From an uncultured Neglectibacter sp. (GTDB lineage: Bacteria; Bacillota; Clostridia; Oscillospirales; Acutalibacteraceae): DNA of 64,000 nucleotides. The stretch spans positions 1 through 64,000 of the forward strand of contig CAJFSY010000004.1 in NCBI GenBank assembly GCA_904419785.1. Direction: 5' to 3'. Under the pieces are notes generated by a model. The model was given only the letters and a program-made list of their open reading frames with translations, did no database searches and was not told where the DNA came from. The translations under genes and the position numbers were made by a program. The first letter of the stretch is position 1; each line of letters starts with the position of its first letter. Below are positions 9,290 to 17,274 of this stretch, piece by piece.

Positions 9290-9391
9290 TTTCCTTTCCT
9301 CCATTTCTTGCTGACCATTCAAAACAGTCAGCCTCAGTGTGGCGCCAAATGCGCCTTCCACTTTGGACGGTTTATTTCTCTGGCGCCGTTT

Positions 9392-9745
9392 TTATGATTC
9401 CACCGGGAAAGGAGGCCAGCCCATCTGACGCTTGCCCAGCAGATGGAAATGAATATGCTTCACGGTCTGCATACCGTCTTTTCCGCAGTTGTTTACCACA
9501 CGGAAGCCGTTTTCCAGGCCCAGGTCTTTGGCAATTTTGGGGATAGCTTCAAAGACTTTGGCCACCACAGCGCTGTTTTCCGGAGTGATATCCATAGCCG
9601 AGGAAATGTGCTCCTTGGGAATCACCAGCACATGAACGGGGGCCCGAGGGTCCTGGTCGTAAAAAGCGATAACATCCTCGTCCTCATAAGCGATCTTAGA
9701 TGGAATTTGTCCTTGGGCGATCTTACAAAAAATGCAGTCAGTCAT
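9392..9745 (-). CDS. HIT family nucleotide hydrolase (HinT-like)
   Basis: A 117-aa protein of normal HinT length. The histidine triad is HIHFHLL (about residues 97-103), and the N-terminal CIFCKIAQGQIPS carries the Cys pair seen in many bacterial HinT proteins. Family members hydrolyse adenosine phosphoramidates and related nucleotide conjugates such as aminoacyl-AMP, which fits its position 40 bp downstream of alaS. An AGAAAGGAG site precedes the ATG. Confidence 0.92.
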   Translation of the reverse strand: MTDCIFCKIAQGQIPSKIAYEDEDVIAFYDQDPRAPVHVLVIPKEHISSAMDITPENSAVVAKVFEAIPKIAKDLGLENGFRVVNNCGKDGMQTVKHIHFHLLGKRQMGWPPFPVES

Positions 9746-9785
9746 GAGAATGCTCCTTTCTAAAAATAATTGTATCCAGCGGTTT

Positions 9786-12416
9786 TTAGCCGATCTGTTT
9801 CTTTACCAGTTCCGGCACGGCAGCCAAAGCGTCATCCAGTTTCGACTGGTCTTTCGCGCCTGCCATGGCAAAATCGGGACGCCCGCCTCCATTGCCGCCG
9901 CAAATCTGGGCCACTTCTTTCACCAGCACGCCTGCTTTCAAGCCCTTTTCCTGAGCGGCTTTGGTGCACACTGCCGCCAAGGTAGCCTTTCCATCGGACA
10001 CACCGGCAAATACTCCCACGATAGCCGCCGGGCGCTCTTTGGCTTTATCACACAGAGCGCGGAGGGCATCACTGCTGGTACCGGAAAGAAGGGCATAAAC
10101 CACCTTCACGCCAGCTACTTCCTGCGCGTTCTGGAACACGCCTTCCAAACGGTTTTGAGCCAGCTTGGAATTCAGAAGATCGATCTGCTTATCTTTCTCC
10201 TTGGCTTCAGCCATCATCTGACGGGCATGAAGAGGCAGTTCCATGGGATTGGCCACTTTCAAAGCCTGGGCGGTTTCCCGCAAAGTGGTGCCCTGGGCCC
10301 CCAGCACTTCCAATACACCCATACCGGTAACGCCTTCAATACGCCGCACACCGGAAGCCACGGAGGATTCGGAAATGATTTTAAACAGTCCCAAACGGGC
10401 GGTATTGTCCATATGGGTGCCGCCGCAGAATTCTTTCGAGAAGCCATCCTCTACGGACACCACACGAACAACATCCCCATATTTCTCACCAAACAAAGCC
10501 ATAGCGCCGCTCTTGCGAGCCTCTTCGATTGGCATCTCCACCATGGAGACAGGCACGCCCTTTAAGATCTCTTGGTTTACAAGCATTTCTACCTGAACCA
10601 ATTCCTCGGCGGTCAAAGCGGAAAAATGGGTGAAGTCAAACCGCACATGGCGATCGTTGACCAGCTGGCCTGCCTGTTCCACATGGCTTCCCAACACTTC
10701 CCGCAAAGCCGCTTGCAGCAAATGGGCAGCGGTGTGGTTGCGCATGATGGCCCCCCGGCGGGAAGAATCCACTTTCGCTACGAGAGAATCCCCTACATTC
10801 AAAGTGCCTTCACCGACCACAGCCCGATGCAGATAAACGCCCTCGTGTTTGGTGGTATCGATCACGTCCACGGAAACGCCTTCCGCTTCCAGCACGCCGC
10901 TGTCGCCTACCTGGCCGCCGCCTTCCCCATAGAACGGAGTCTTATCCAAAACCACCGACACTTCGGCGCCTTCGGCAGCGGAATCCACACGTTTTCCGCC
11001 TTGGATGATGGCCAGCACCTTGCCCTGATCCTCCATCTTTTCATAGCCGGTAAACACAGTCTCCGGCAAACCAGATGCCGCGCTGCCCTCGCCTTTCCAG
11101 GCATCCGCCCCAGCGTCTTTACGGGCGTTGCGGGCGCGCTCCCGCTGTTCCTGCATCAGCTGGCGGAACCGCTGCTCGTCCACTTCCATGCCACGTTCGG
11201 CCAAGATCTCCTTGGTCAAATCCAAGGGGAAACCATAGGTATCGTTCAATGTGAAAGCGTGCTCGCCGGAAAACACCTTAGAATCCGCCTTATCGATCAA
11301 GGCATTGAGCAAAGTCAAGCCCTGGTCAATGGTCTTGGAGAAGCTCTCCTCCTCGAAGGCCACAACTTTCTTGATGGTCTCCCGCTTTTCCACCAGTTCA
11401 GGGTAAGCGGTGCTGTTTTCCTGGATGACCGTATCCACCACATCCTGAAGGAACGCACCCTGAATCCCTAAGAGCTTACCGTGACGTGAAGCCCGGCGGA
11501 GCAGCCGGCGGAGCACATAGCCCCGGCCTTCGTTGGAGGGCAGAACACCGTCGCCGATCATAAACACAGTGCTGCGGATATGGTCGGTGATCACCCGCAG
11601 GGACACGTCCTTCTTCTTATCCTCGCCATACTGTACCCCAGCGATCTCACAGATTTTCTTCATGATGTTCTGCACGGTATCCACTAAGAACAAGTTGTCC
11701 ACGTCCTGCATGACGCAGGCCAGACGCTCCAGACCCATGCCGGTATCGATGTTCTTCTGCACCAGGTCAGTATAGTTGCCCTGGCCGTCGTTGTTAAACT
11801 GGGAGAACACCAGGTTCCATACTTCCACAAACCGGTCGCAGTCGCATCCCACGCCGCAGGTGGGCTTGCCGCAGCCATGCTTCTCGCCCCGGTCGAAGTA
11901 GATTTCCGAGCAAGGGCCGCAGGGGCCGGAACCATGCTCCCAGAAGTTGTCCTCTTTGCCCAGACGCTTCATGTGGCTTTCTTCCACACCCACCTCTTTG
12001 GTCCAGATATCCCAGGCTTCGTCGTCATTCTCATACACGGAAATGTACAGCTTTTCCTTGGGCATTTCCAGCACCTTGGTGAAGAACTCCCAAGCAAAGG
12101 AGATGGCCTCCCGCTTGAAGTAATCCCCAAAGGAGAAGTTGCCCAGCATCTCAAAATAGGTGCCGTGACGGTCGGTGTAACCCACGTTTTCAATGTCGCC
12201 GGTGCGGATGCACTTCTGGCAGGTGGTCACACGCCGCCGGGGAGGAGTAACTTCCCCGGTAAAGTATTTCTTCATGGGCGCCATGCCGGAGTTGATCAGC
12301 AGCAAGCTGTTGTCCCCCTGGGGGATCAGCGAAAAGCTTTTCAGCCGCAAATGTTCTTTGGATTCAAAATACTCCAGAAATTTTTCTCTCAGTTCGTTTA
12401 ACCCTGTCCACTGCAT
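9786..12416 (-). CDS. alaS: Alanine--tRNA ligase
   Basis: An 876-aa class II synthetase of full length. Motif 2 region EMLGNFSFGDYFK, the editing-domain zinc ligands (NHTAAHLLQAAL and EFCGGTHMDNT), and the C-terminal oligomerisation/C-Ala domain (GNGGGRPDFAMAGA) are all present. It charges tRNA-Ala and clears mischarged Ser/Gly. It is the third gene behind a T-box leader, after a GNAT and an M42 peptidase, with 51 bp between it and the peptidase. There is no separate promoter that I could see in that gap, so T-box control of alaS through the operon is likely. Confidence 0.97.
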   Translation of the reverse strand: MQWTGLNELREKFLEYFESKEHLRLKSFSLIPQGDNSLLLINSGMAPMKKYFTGEVTPPRRRVTTCQKCIRTGDIENVGYTDRHGTYFEMLGNFSFGDYFKREAISFAWEFFTKVLEMPKEKLYISVYENDDEAWDIWTKEVGVEESHMKRLGKEDNFWEHGSGPCGPCSEIYFDRGEKHGCGKPTCGVGCDCDRFVEVWNLVFSQFNNDGQGNYTDLVQKNIDTGMGLERLACVMQDVDNLFLVDTVQNIMKKICEIAGVQYGEDKKKDVSLRVITDHIRSTVFMIGDGVLPSNEGRGYVLRRLLRRASRHGKLLGIQGAFLQDVVDTVIQENSTAYPELVEKRETIKKVVAFEEESFSKTIDQGLTLLNALIDKADSKVFSGEHAFTLNDTYGFPLDLTKEILAERGMEVDEQRFRQLMQEQRERARNARKDAGADAWKGEGSAASGLPETVFTGYEKMEDQGKVLAIIQGGKRVDSAAEGAEVSVVLDKTPFYGEGGGQVGDSGVLEAEGVSVDVIDTTKHEGVYLHRAVVGEGTLNVGDSLVAKVDSSRRGAIMRNHTAAHLLQAALREVLGSHVEQAGQLVNDRHVRFDFTHFSALTAEELVQVEMLVNQEILKGVPVSMVEMPIEEARKSGAMALFGEKYGDVVRVVSVEDGFSKEFCGGTHMDNTARLGLFKIISESSVASGVRRIEGVTGMGVLEVLGAQGTTLRETAQALKVANPMELPLHARQMMAEAKEKDKQIDLLNSKLAQNRLEGVFQNAQEVAGVKVVYALLSGTSSDALRALCDKAKERPAAIVGVFAGVSDGKATLAAVCTKAAQEKGLKAGVLVKEVAQICGGNGGGRPDFAMAGAKDQSKLDDALAAVPELVKKQIG

Positions 12417-12467
12417 GTTTGATGATCCTCTCTTTATTCACGGGTTTTCCCCGTTGACTTTTCTTTT

Positions 12468-13490
12468 TTAAACTGTGGTATACTGCCACAAAAGCTTCAA
12501 AGTATTTTCAGCGCCTTCCACATGGGAACGCTCATAACCGTGGGAAGCGTACACCCCCGCGCCGATCAAGCCGTGGCGCACGTCGTATCCTGCCCGCAAA
12601 GCTGCCTCGGCGTCGCTGCCATAGTGGGGATACACATCCACAGCGTAAGCAGCCCCGGCTGCCTTGGCGGCTTCTACCAGAGCCGTGGTCACGGTGTAAT
12701 CGTAAGGCCCGCCGGAATCCTTGGCACAAATGGAGACCTCCCGCTCGGTGCAGCGAAGGCCCTCGCCCACGCAGCCCATATCCACGCTGATCAGCTCTTC
12801 CACATCATCCGGCACAGAAGCCGCAGCGCCGTGGCCTACCTCTTCGTACACGGTAAAATGGAGATACACCTTCCGCTTGGGGGAAACACCCTGGTCTTTC
12901 AACTCTTTGGCATAAGCCAGCAATATGGCGGCGCTGAGTTTGTCATCCAGGAACCGGCTCTTGATATAGCCCGATTCCGTCACCACCGTGCGGGGGTCGA
13001 AGCAGACGAAATCTCCTTCGCAAATGCCCAGTGCCCTGGTCTCCTCGGCGTTTTTCACCGGCTGGTCGATGACCACTTCCATGCCTGGGAATTTACGGCC
13101 CTTGCTGCCGTATTCCCCGTTAACATGGACAGAGGCGTCGTTAAGCTGCAAGCAGCCGGTGTACACCCCATCGAAACGGGTATAAATGCGGCAGTTTTCC
13201 GCCTCGCAGTTCTCCGGCTGCAATCCGCCCACCGGAGAGATCACCAGCCGCCCGTTGCCCTTGATGGATTGGACCACTCCACCCAGAGTATCCACATGCG
13301 CCATCAGCAGCAGGCCCCGGCCTTCCCCGCCCAGGCAAACGGTGACGCCGCCTTTGCGAGTCTTTTGAGGTTCATACCCCAACCGAGCCAATTCTTCCAT
13401 CAAATAATCCGCCGCCCGCTCCGTGAAACCCGAAGGGCTGTCGATGGCGCAGAGGGCTTTCACTTGCTCCACACAATATGCTGTATTCAT
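12468..13490 (-). CDS. M42 family metallo-aminopeptidase
   Basis: A 340-aa cytoplasmic protein. Metal-binding and catalytic positions of the M42 family are recognisable: MAHVDTLGG (first His/Asp), KSRFLDDKLSAA (bridging Asp), TVYEEVGHGA (catalytic and metal Glu) and DMGCVG. The C-terminal SHGYERSH carries the last His ligand. M42 enzymes remove N-terminal residues from peptides and form large tetrahedral particles. Start ATG follows AAAGGTGG. Lying between a T-box and alaS, it may release amino acids when the sensed tRNA is uncharged; that link is inferred from position. Confidence 0.9.
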   Translation of the reverse strand: MNTAYCVEQVKALCAIDSPSGFTERAADYLMEELARLGYEPQKTRKGGVTVCLGGEGRGLLLMAHVDTLGGVVQSIKGNGRLVISPVGGLQPENCEAENCRIYTRFDGVYTGCLQLNDASVHVNGEYGSKGRKFPGMEVVIDQPVKNAEETRALGICEGDFVCFDPRTVVTESGYIKSRFLDDKLSAAILLAYAKELKDQGVSPKRKVYLHFTVYEEVGHGAAASVPDDVEELISVDMGCVGEGLRCTEREVSICAKDSGGPYDYTVTTALVEAAKAAGAAYAVDVYPHYGSDAEAALRAGYDVRHGLIGAGVYASHGYERSHVEGAENTLKLLWQYTTV

Positions 13491-13505
13491 AAATCCACCT
13501 TTCTT

Positions 13506-14048
13506 TCAAACCCGGTCCCCCGGCAGGAATTCTTCCTTTGAAACCATATACAGATAATGGGGCATATCCCCGTTGTAATACCGGGCGACAAATTCCTTTT
13601 CTCGATGCATCCCCAGGCTTTCTGCCACACGGATAGAGGCAGCGTTATCCGTCTTGATAACGGAATGCACCCGATGCGCTCCCAACACCTGGAAAGCGTA
13701 ATCCCGGCACCCGGCAGCGGCCTCCCGGGCGTAACCCTGATGCCAGAACTTACGTTTAAGCAGATAGCCTACTTCCAGCACCTGGGCCCCTTCGCACTTC
13801 TGATAGGTCAATCCCGCCTGGCCCACCATCCGGCCACTTCCTTTTAAAACAGCGGCCCACAATCCGAAACCATACTTTTCGTAGCGATCCAGCTGTCGGG
13901 AAAGCCATTGCTTTACATCCTCATCTGTAAACTCGTGCTCATACGCGTACATCACTAAGGGGTCTTGCAGCATTTGGGCCAAATCCGGCAAATCTTCCCA
14001 GGTCATTTCCCGCAGAAGCAATCGTTCTGTGCGCAAAATTTCATTCAT
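13506..14048 (-). CDS. GNAT acetyltransferase, RimJ/RimL type
   Basis: A 180-aa protein. The opening ILRTERLLLREMTWEDL is typical of RimJ/RimL-like acetyltransferases, and YLLKRKFWHQGYAREAAAG is the acetyl-CoA binding loop. ALGMHR-type ending (SLGMHREKEF) closes the fold. Members acetylate protein N-termini or small molecules; the substrate is unknown. It is the first gene after the T-box terminator. The chosen ATG is preceded by GGGGGGCTTGCC. It ends 15 bp before the M42 peptidase. Confidence 0.85.
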   Translation of the reverse strand: MNEILRTERLLLREMTWEDLPDLAQMLQDPLVMYAYEHEFTDEDVKQWLSRQLDRYEKYGFGLWAAVLKGSGRMVGQAGLTYQKCEGAQVLEVGYLLKRKFWHQGYAREAAAGCRDYAFQVLGAHRVHSVIKTDNAASIRVAESLGMHREKEFVARYYNGDMPHYLYMVSKEEFLPGDRV

Positions 14049-14065
14049 GGCAAGCCCCCCAGCTG

Positions 14066-14341
14066 GAAAAAGATAAGGCTTCTCCACCCCAAACAATGGG
14101 ACGGAGAAGCCCGTGGTACCACCCAAATTGCGAACGCAATACGCACGTCCGCCGCTTTCTTCCCTTTAACGGAGGAACACCGTGCCGCTCTTCGCGGCAA
14201 GCGCCAAAAATACGCTGTTTTTTTACAAAACAGTGGGAGCGGCCTGCCCTTTCTCCCCAACGGCCTCGCACCCACCGGCCGTCTCTCTGAAGAAGGAGGA
14301 CTAGGACATCTTCTCCGCGCAAAAACTCAGTATGCAACTGT
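14066..14341 (-). promoter_or_regulatory. T-box riboswitch heading the GNAT-M42-alaS operon
   Basis: Minus-strand leader of about 275 nt. It shows the stem I distal elements CAGAGAG and GGTGGGTGCGAG, and the T-box core TTTGGGTGGTACCACG (14127-14112). A terminator follows: GGCTTCTCC (14111-14103) pairs with GGAGAAGCC (14085-14077), then a U-rich tail. In this family uncharged tRNA stabilises the antiterminator and opens the downstream genes. The specifier region reads AAAGGGCAGG, allowing GCA (Ala) or GGC (Gly). Alanine fits alaS, but the sequence alone does not settle it. Confidence 0.9.
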
Positions 14342-14347
14342 GTTTTT

Positions 14348-14376
14348 ATTATATCCCGCCAAAGGCTTTCTGTCAA
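14348..14376 (-). promoter_or_regulatory. Consensus promoter of the T-box leader
   Basis: On the minus strand TTGACA (14376-14371), 17-bp spacer, TATAAT (14353-14348): a perfect sigma-A promoter. The -35 box overlaps the stop codon of the upstream penicillin-binding protein gene. Confidence 0.92.
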
Positions 14377-15983
14377 TTCCCTTCCTTTAAAGAAGCCAAT
14401 AGCGCTTCTGCAACTTTTTTAAATACCCTGGCAGTGCTTCCCCCATCGTCTGGTGTGGACTCCCGTAAGACCGTAACGCAGTACCGGGGGCCAAAATCAT
14501 CGCAGACGAAACCGCAATACCAAAAGTGGAGCAGTTCTTCTTCCCCCTCGAACACGCCGGTCTGAGCAGTACCTGTCTTGATGCCTGCCACTCCGTTTTC
14601 CGGGGTCCCCGGCCGGGCGGTGCCTTCCTGGGCAGTGGAAATGAGAGCTTTCTGCAACGTCTGCGCGGTGGAAGCTTTCATCACCCGTATGGTTTTGCTG
14701 GCGGAAGAACTCAGTTCTGTCAGTTCCATATCCCCATTGACCAACCCTTCGATCAATTCCGGGGAGGTATACACTCCTCCGCTGGCTATGGTATTCATCA
14801 TGGCGCAAAGCTGTAAAGGCGTGGTGGTAAGTTCCCCTTGTCCAAAAGAAAAGTTTGCCAAAGCCCGGGAATTGTTCAGGTCTTTCAGCGTGGGCAGGCC
14901 CCCGGCAGACGCCCATAGCCCCCGGCCAAATTCCTGGGCTTGGCCGAATCCAAGGTTATAAGCCATAGAAAGAACTTTTTGTCCACCCAGCACGCGAGCG
15001 GCGTTGATGAAATAGCAGTTGCAGGATTTCTGCAAAGCCCCTTCCAAATCCAATTCCCCGTGGGCGGTGTTGTCGATGCAGTGGAATTGCAATCCCCCGG
15101 CGTTTAAGGAACCTACACAAGTAAACGTGGTATCGCCCAATCCTTCTTCCAGCAAGGCAGCAGCCGTCACCAATTTGAACACCGACCCTGGAGCGTAAGC
15201 GGAAAAAGCCCGGTTCACCAGTGGGGAATTTTCGTCCCCAGACACGGAACTCAAATCCAAAGGGGTAAAATCCGGCACACTGGCCAACGCCCGTATCTCA
15301 CAGCCCGGCACCTCGGTGACGATCACCGCCCCTTTATCCAATTCCTGAGCAGCTTCTTGGACCACTTGCTGCAGCTGGCTGTCCAGCGTTAAGGCTACGC
15401 CGCCCACAGTTTCTTCCATCGTGTTCACGATCTGCCGCTTCTCCCCTGGGATGGCCCGGCCCAAAGCGTCCACCCGGTATGTGACGGAGATCTCTCCCTC
15501 ATACTGCCGCAGCACATCGTCCATGGCCAATTCTACACCGGCCGCCCCTCCGCCCAAGCTATCCAAATAGCCAATGACATGGGGCGCCAGCTGGTCCTCT
15601 GTATAGCGCTGGGGCACCTGGAACACATCCACCCTTGGATCTACCACAGGCTCTTCCAAGGTCAGCTGAAAGGGCCTGCCATCCTCTAAAGCCAATGCCA
15701 AACGGTCCCGATACTGGCCTTCGGTAGCCATTTCAAGGGCACCAATCGTCTCGATGGTGGGGGCTACCGCCGCCACGCATTTTGTATCCCCGCCTACCAG
15801 TGGCACAAGATTCCGGTCGTAGATGGTGCCCCTTGCTTTGGCAACGTCCAAACGGTATAAGCTTTGGGCTCCGGCAGCAGCCACATATTCTTCCCCGTGG
15901 GACACCCGCACAATCGAAACACAAGCCGCGCACAGCAGCAGCATTAATACAATAAACAAGGCATACGCTTTTTTCTTTATCAT
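14373..15983 (-). CDS. Class B penicillin-binding protein (transpeptidase)
   Basis: A 536-aa protein with one N-terminal membrane segment (about residues 7-27) and an extracytoplasmic transpeptidase. Active-site motifs are in order: SVFK within YAPGSVFKLV (catalytic Ser, about residue 265), SCN within QKSCNCYF, and KTG within IKTGTAQTG. It crosslinks peptidoglycan stem peptides. No PASTA domains are present and the protein is shorter than typical division PBP2b/SpoVD, so the exact cellular role (elongation, division or sporulation) is open. ATG follows AAGGAGGAG. It diverges from the TSUP genes. Confidence 0.92.
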   Translation of the reverse strand: MIKKKAYALFIVLMLLLCAACVSIVRVSHGEEYVAAAGAQSLYRLDVAKARGTIYDRNLVPLVGGDTKCVAAVAPTIETIGALEMATEGQYRDRLALALEDGRPFQLTLEEPVVDPRVDVFQVPQRYTEDQLAPHVIGYLDSLGGGAAGVELAMDDVLRQYEGEISVTYRVDALGRAIPGEKRQIVNTMEETVGGVALTLDSQLQQVVQEAAQELDKGAVIVTEVPGCEIRALASVPDFTPLDLSSVSGDENSPLVNRAFSAYAPGSVFKLVTAAALLEEGLGDTTFTCVGSLNAGGLQFHCIDNTAHGELDLEGALQKSCNCYFINAARVLGGQKVLSMAYNLGFGQAQEFGRGLWASAGGLPTLKDLNNSRALANFSFGQGELTTTPLQLCAMMNTIASGGVYTSPELIEGLVNGDMELTELSSSASKTIRVMKASTAQTLQKALISTAQEGTARPGTPENGVAGIKTGTAQTGVFEGEEELLHFWYCGFVCDDFGPRYCVTVLRESTPDDGGSTARVFKKVAEALLASLKEGN

Positions 15984-16104
15984 GCGAAAGCTCCTCCTTC
16001 TCTATAGGTTCAGTATGGAAAAAGAAGTGGCGTTTCATGCGAAAAACGCGCGTTTTTTTCAACATGGTTTCCCGCTGCCGTGGATAACCTTCCTGCGGCG
16101 GGGA

Positions 16105-16132
16105 ATAATGGTTCTATTCCATTATTTTTTAT
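16105..16132 (+). other. AT-rich hairpin before the TSUP pair
   Basis: AATAATGG and CCATTATT flank a 7-base loop and are followed by TTTT, 20 bp before the first TSUP start. It resembles a weak terminator/attenuator; no promoter is clear on either side. Confidence 0.35.
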
Positions 16133-16149
16133 GGAAAGGAGGGAACAGT

Positions 16150-16503
16150 TTGAAAGGAAAATACGCTCTTACAGGAGGTTTGGCGGGAATCGCCAACGGA
16201 TTGTTCGGTTCGGGCGGCGGGCTGTTTTTAGTCCCCCTGCTGACCCATTGGGCCAAATTGCCCCAACGCAAAGCATTCGCCACTTCTGTAGCGGTCATCC
16301 TGCCTTTGTCCCTGGTATCGGCGGTGGTTTACTGGTTCAAGGGCGGGCTGGACCTTACCGGAGCCTGGCCTTATCTGGTGGGCGGCGCTTTGGGCGGACT
16401 GCTTTCCGGCAGGCTGTTCCAACGGGTGCCTTTAACCTTTTTACGCCGGGCCTTTGGGGCGCTGATCATTTACGGCGGAATCCGGGCGGTGCTTGCCTTG
16501 TGA
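16150..16503 (+). CDS. Half-size TSUP (TauE/SafE-like) permease, first unit
   Basis: A 117-aa membrane protein with about four hydrophobic segments. The glycine-rich signature GIANGLFGSGGGLFLVPLL in the first helix is the TSUP/TauE repeat motif. Full-length family members of about 250 aa carry two such repeats in one chain; here only one is present. TSUP proteins are thought to move small sulfur or carbon anions such as sulfite. Translation starts at TTG, eight bases after AAAGGAGGG. The stop overlaps the GTG start of the next half-size protein. Confidence 0.82.
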   Translation: MKGKYALTGGLAGIANGLFGSGGGLFLVPLLTHWAKLPQRKAFATSVAVILPLSLVSAVVYWFKGGLDLTGAWPYLVGGALGGLLSGRLFQRVPLTFLRRAFGALIIYGGIRAVLAL

Positions 16504-16895
16504 ACTGGCTGTTTTCCATTTTGGCCGGAGCCGCTACCGGCGTCTTGTCCGGCTTTGGAGTAGGCGGCGGCACGTTGCTGCTTTTATGGCTGACTTTGGT
16601 GCAGGGGATGGGCCAGTTCCAAGCCGGGGGCGTCAATCTGGTTTATTTTATCAGCTGCGCCCTGCCCGCTTTATGGGGGCACTTCCGCCAAGGGCTGGTG
16701 GAGAAAAAGGCAGCTCTATGGTGTATCCTTGCCGGGGTCCCCGCCTGCGCCGCAGGAGCCTTCCTGGCCTCCCAGCTGGAAGTGGAACTACTGCGGAGAA
16801 TATTCGGAGTGTTTCTGCTGGTAGTAGGGATACGGGAGCTTTTTTCAAAATCGGAAAAAACTTCCAAGAAAGCCGAATCCAATCCGCATAAATGA
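16500..16895 (+). CDS. Half-size TSUP (TauE/SafE-like) permease, second unit
   Basis: A 131-aa membrane protein with four predicted helices. GVLSGFGVGGGTLLLL repeats the TSUP glycine motif of its partner. The GTG start overlaps the partner stop as GTGA, so the two are translationally coupled and probably made in equal amounts. Together they would equal one normal two-repeat TSUP transporter, suggesting a heterodimer. The C-terminal tail is Lys/Ser/Glu rich and cytoplasmic. Substrate is unknown. Confidence 0.82.
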   Translation: MNWLFSILAGAATGVLSGFGVGGGTLLLLWLTLVQGMGQFQAGGVNLVYFISCALPALWGHFRQGLVEKKAALWCILAGVPACAAGAFLASQLEVELLRRIFGVFLLVVGIRELFSKSEKTSKKAESNPHK

Positions 16896-16974
16896 GCAAA
16901 AAACGTCCACACTAGCCTTGAGACCCAACCCGGACAATCGTTCCGGGAAATCTACACAAAAGGGGTAGTATAAC

Positions 16975-17184
16975 ATGAGTATCTTAGATCGGATCGCTCT
17001 GGCCCTGGTCGTCATCGGCGGCATCAACTGGGGGCTGGTTGGTATTTTCCGTTTTGACCTGGTCGCCTGGATCTGCGGCGGTCAAGCGTCCATTGTGGCC
17101 CGGATCATCTACACCTTGGTGGGTATCGCCGCCTTGTGGTGCATCAGCCTCATCTTCCGGGACAGAGACAAGATCGCCGAATAG
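16975..17184 (+). CDS. Small membrane protein, DUF378 family
   Basis: A 69-aa protein with two hydrophobic helices (about residues 5-25 and 42-60). The motif VVIGGINWGLVGIF is characteristic of DUF378. The biochemical role of the family is unknown. A GGGGTAG ribosome-binding site precedes the ATG, and a strong terminator follows 30 bp after the stop. It may be the last gene of the TSUP transcript or have its own promoter in the 79-bp gap, which holds only a short CCCGGA/TCCGGG hairpin. Confidence 0.85.
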   Translation: MSILDRIALALVVIGGINWGLVGIFRFDLVAWICGGQASIVARIIYTLVGIAALWCISLIFRDRDKIAE

Positions 17185-17214
17185 CACTTTGACCAGGCAA
17201 GGGTCTAACAAACG

Positions 17215-17256
17215 AAAGGAACGCGCTCCCCTAAAACCGGGAACGCGTTCCTTTTT
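17215..17256. terminator. Bidirectional intrinsic terminator
   Basis: AAAGGAACGCG and CGCGTTCCTTTTT pair around a loop that also holds TCCC/GGGA. It lies between the convergent DUF378 and DUF4097 genes. Confidence 0.88.
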
Positions 17257-17274
17257 GCCTGTAATGCATGGTTG

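Noticed and set aside
16080-16499. Long upstream extension of the second TSUP gene
   Set aside because: This part is the shifted frame of the first TSUP gene; the GTG at 16500 gives a protein that starts with the membrane helix.
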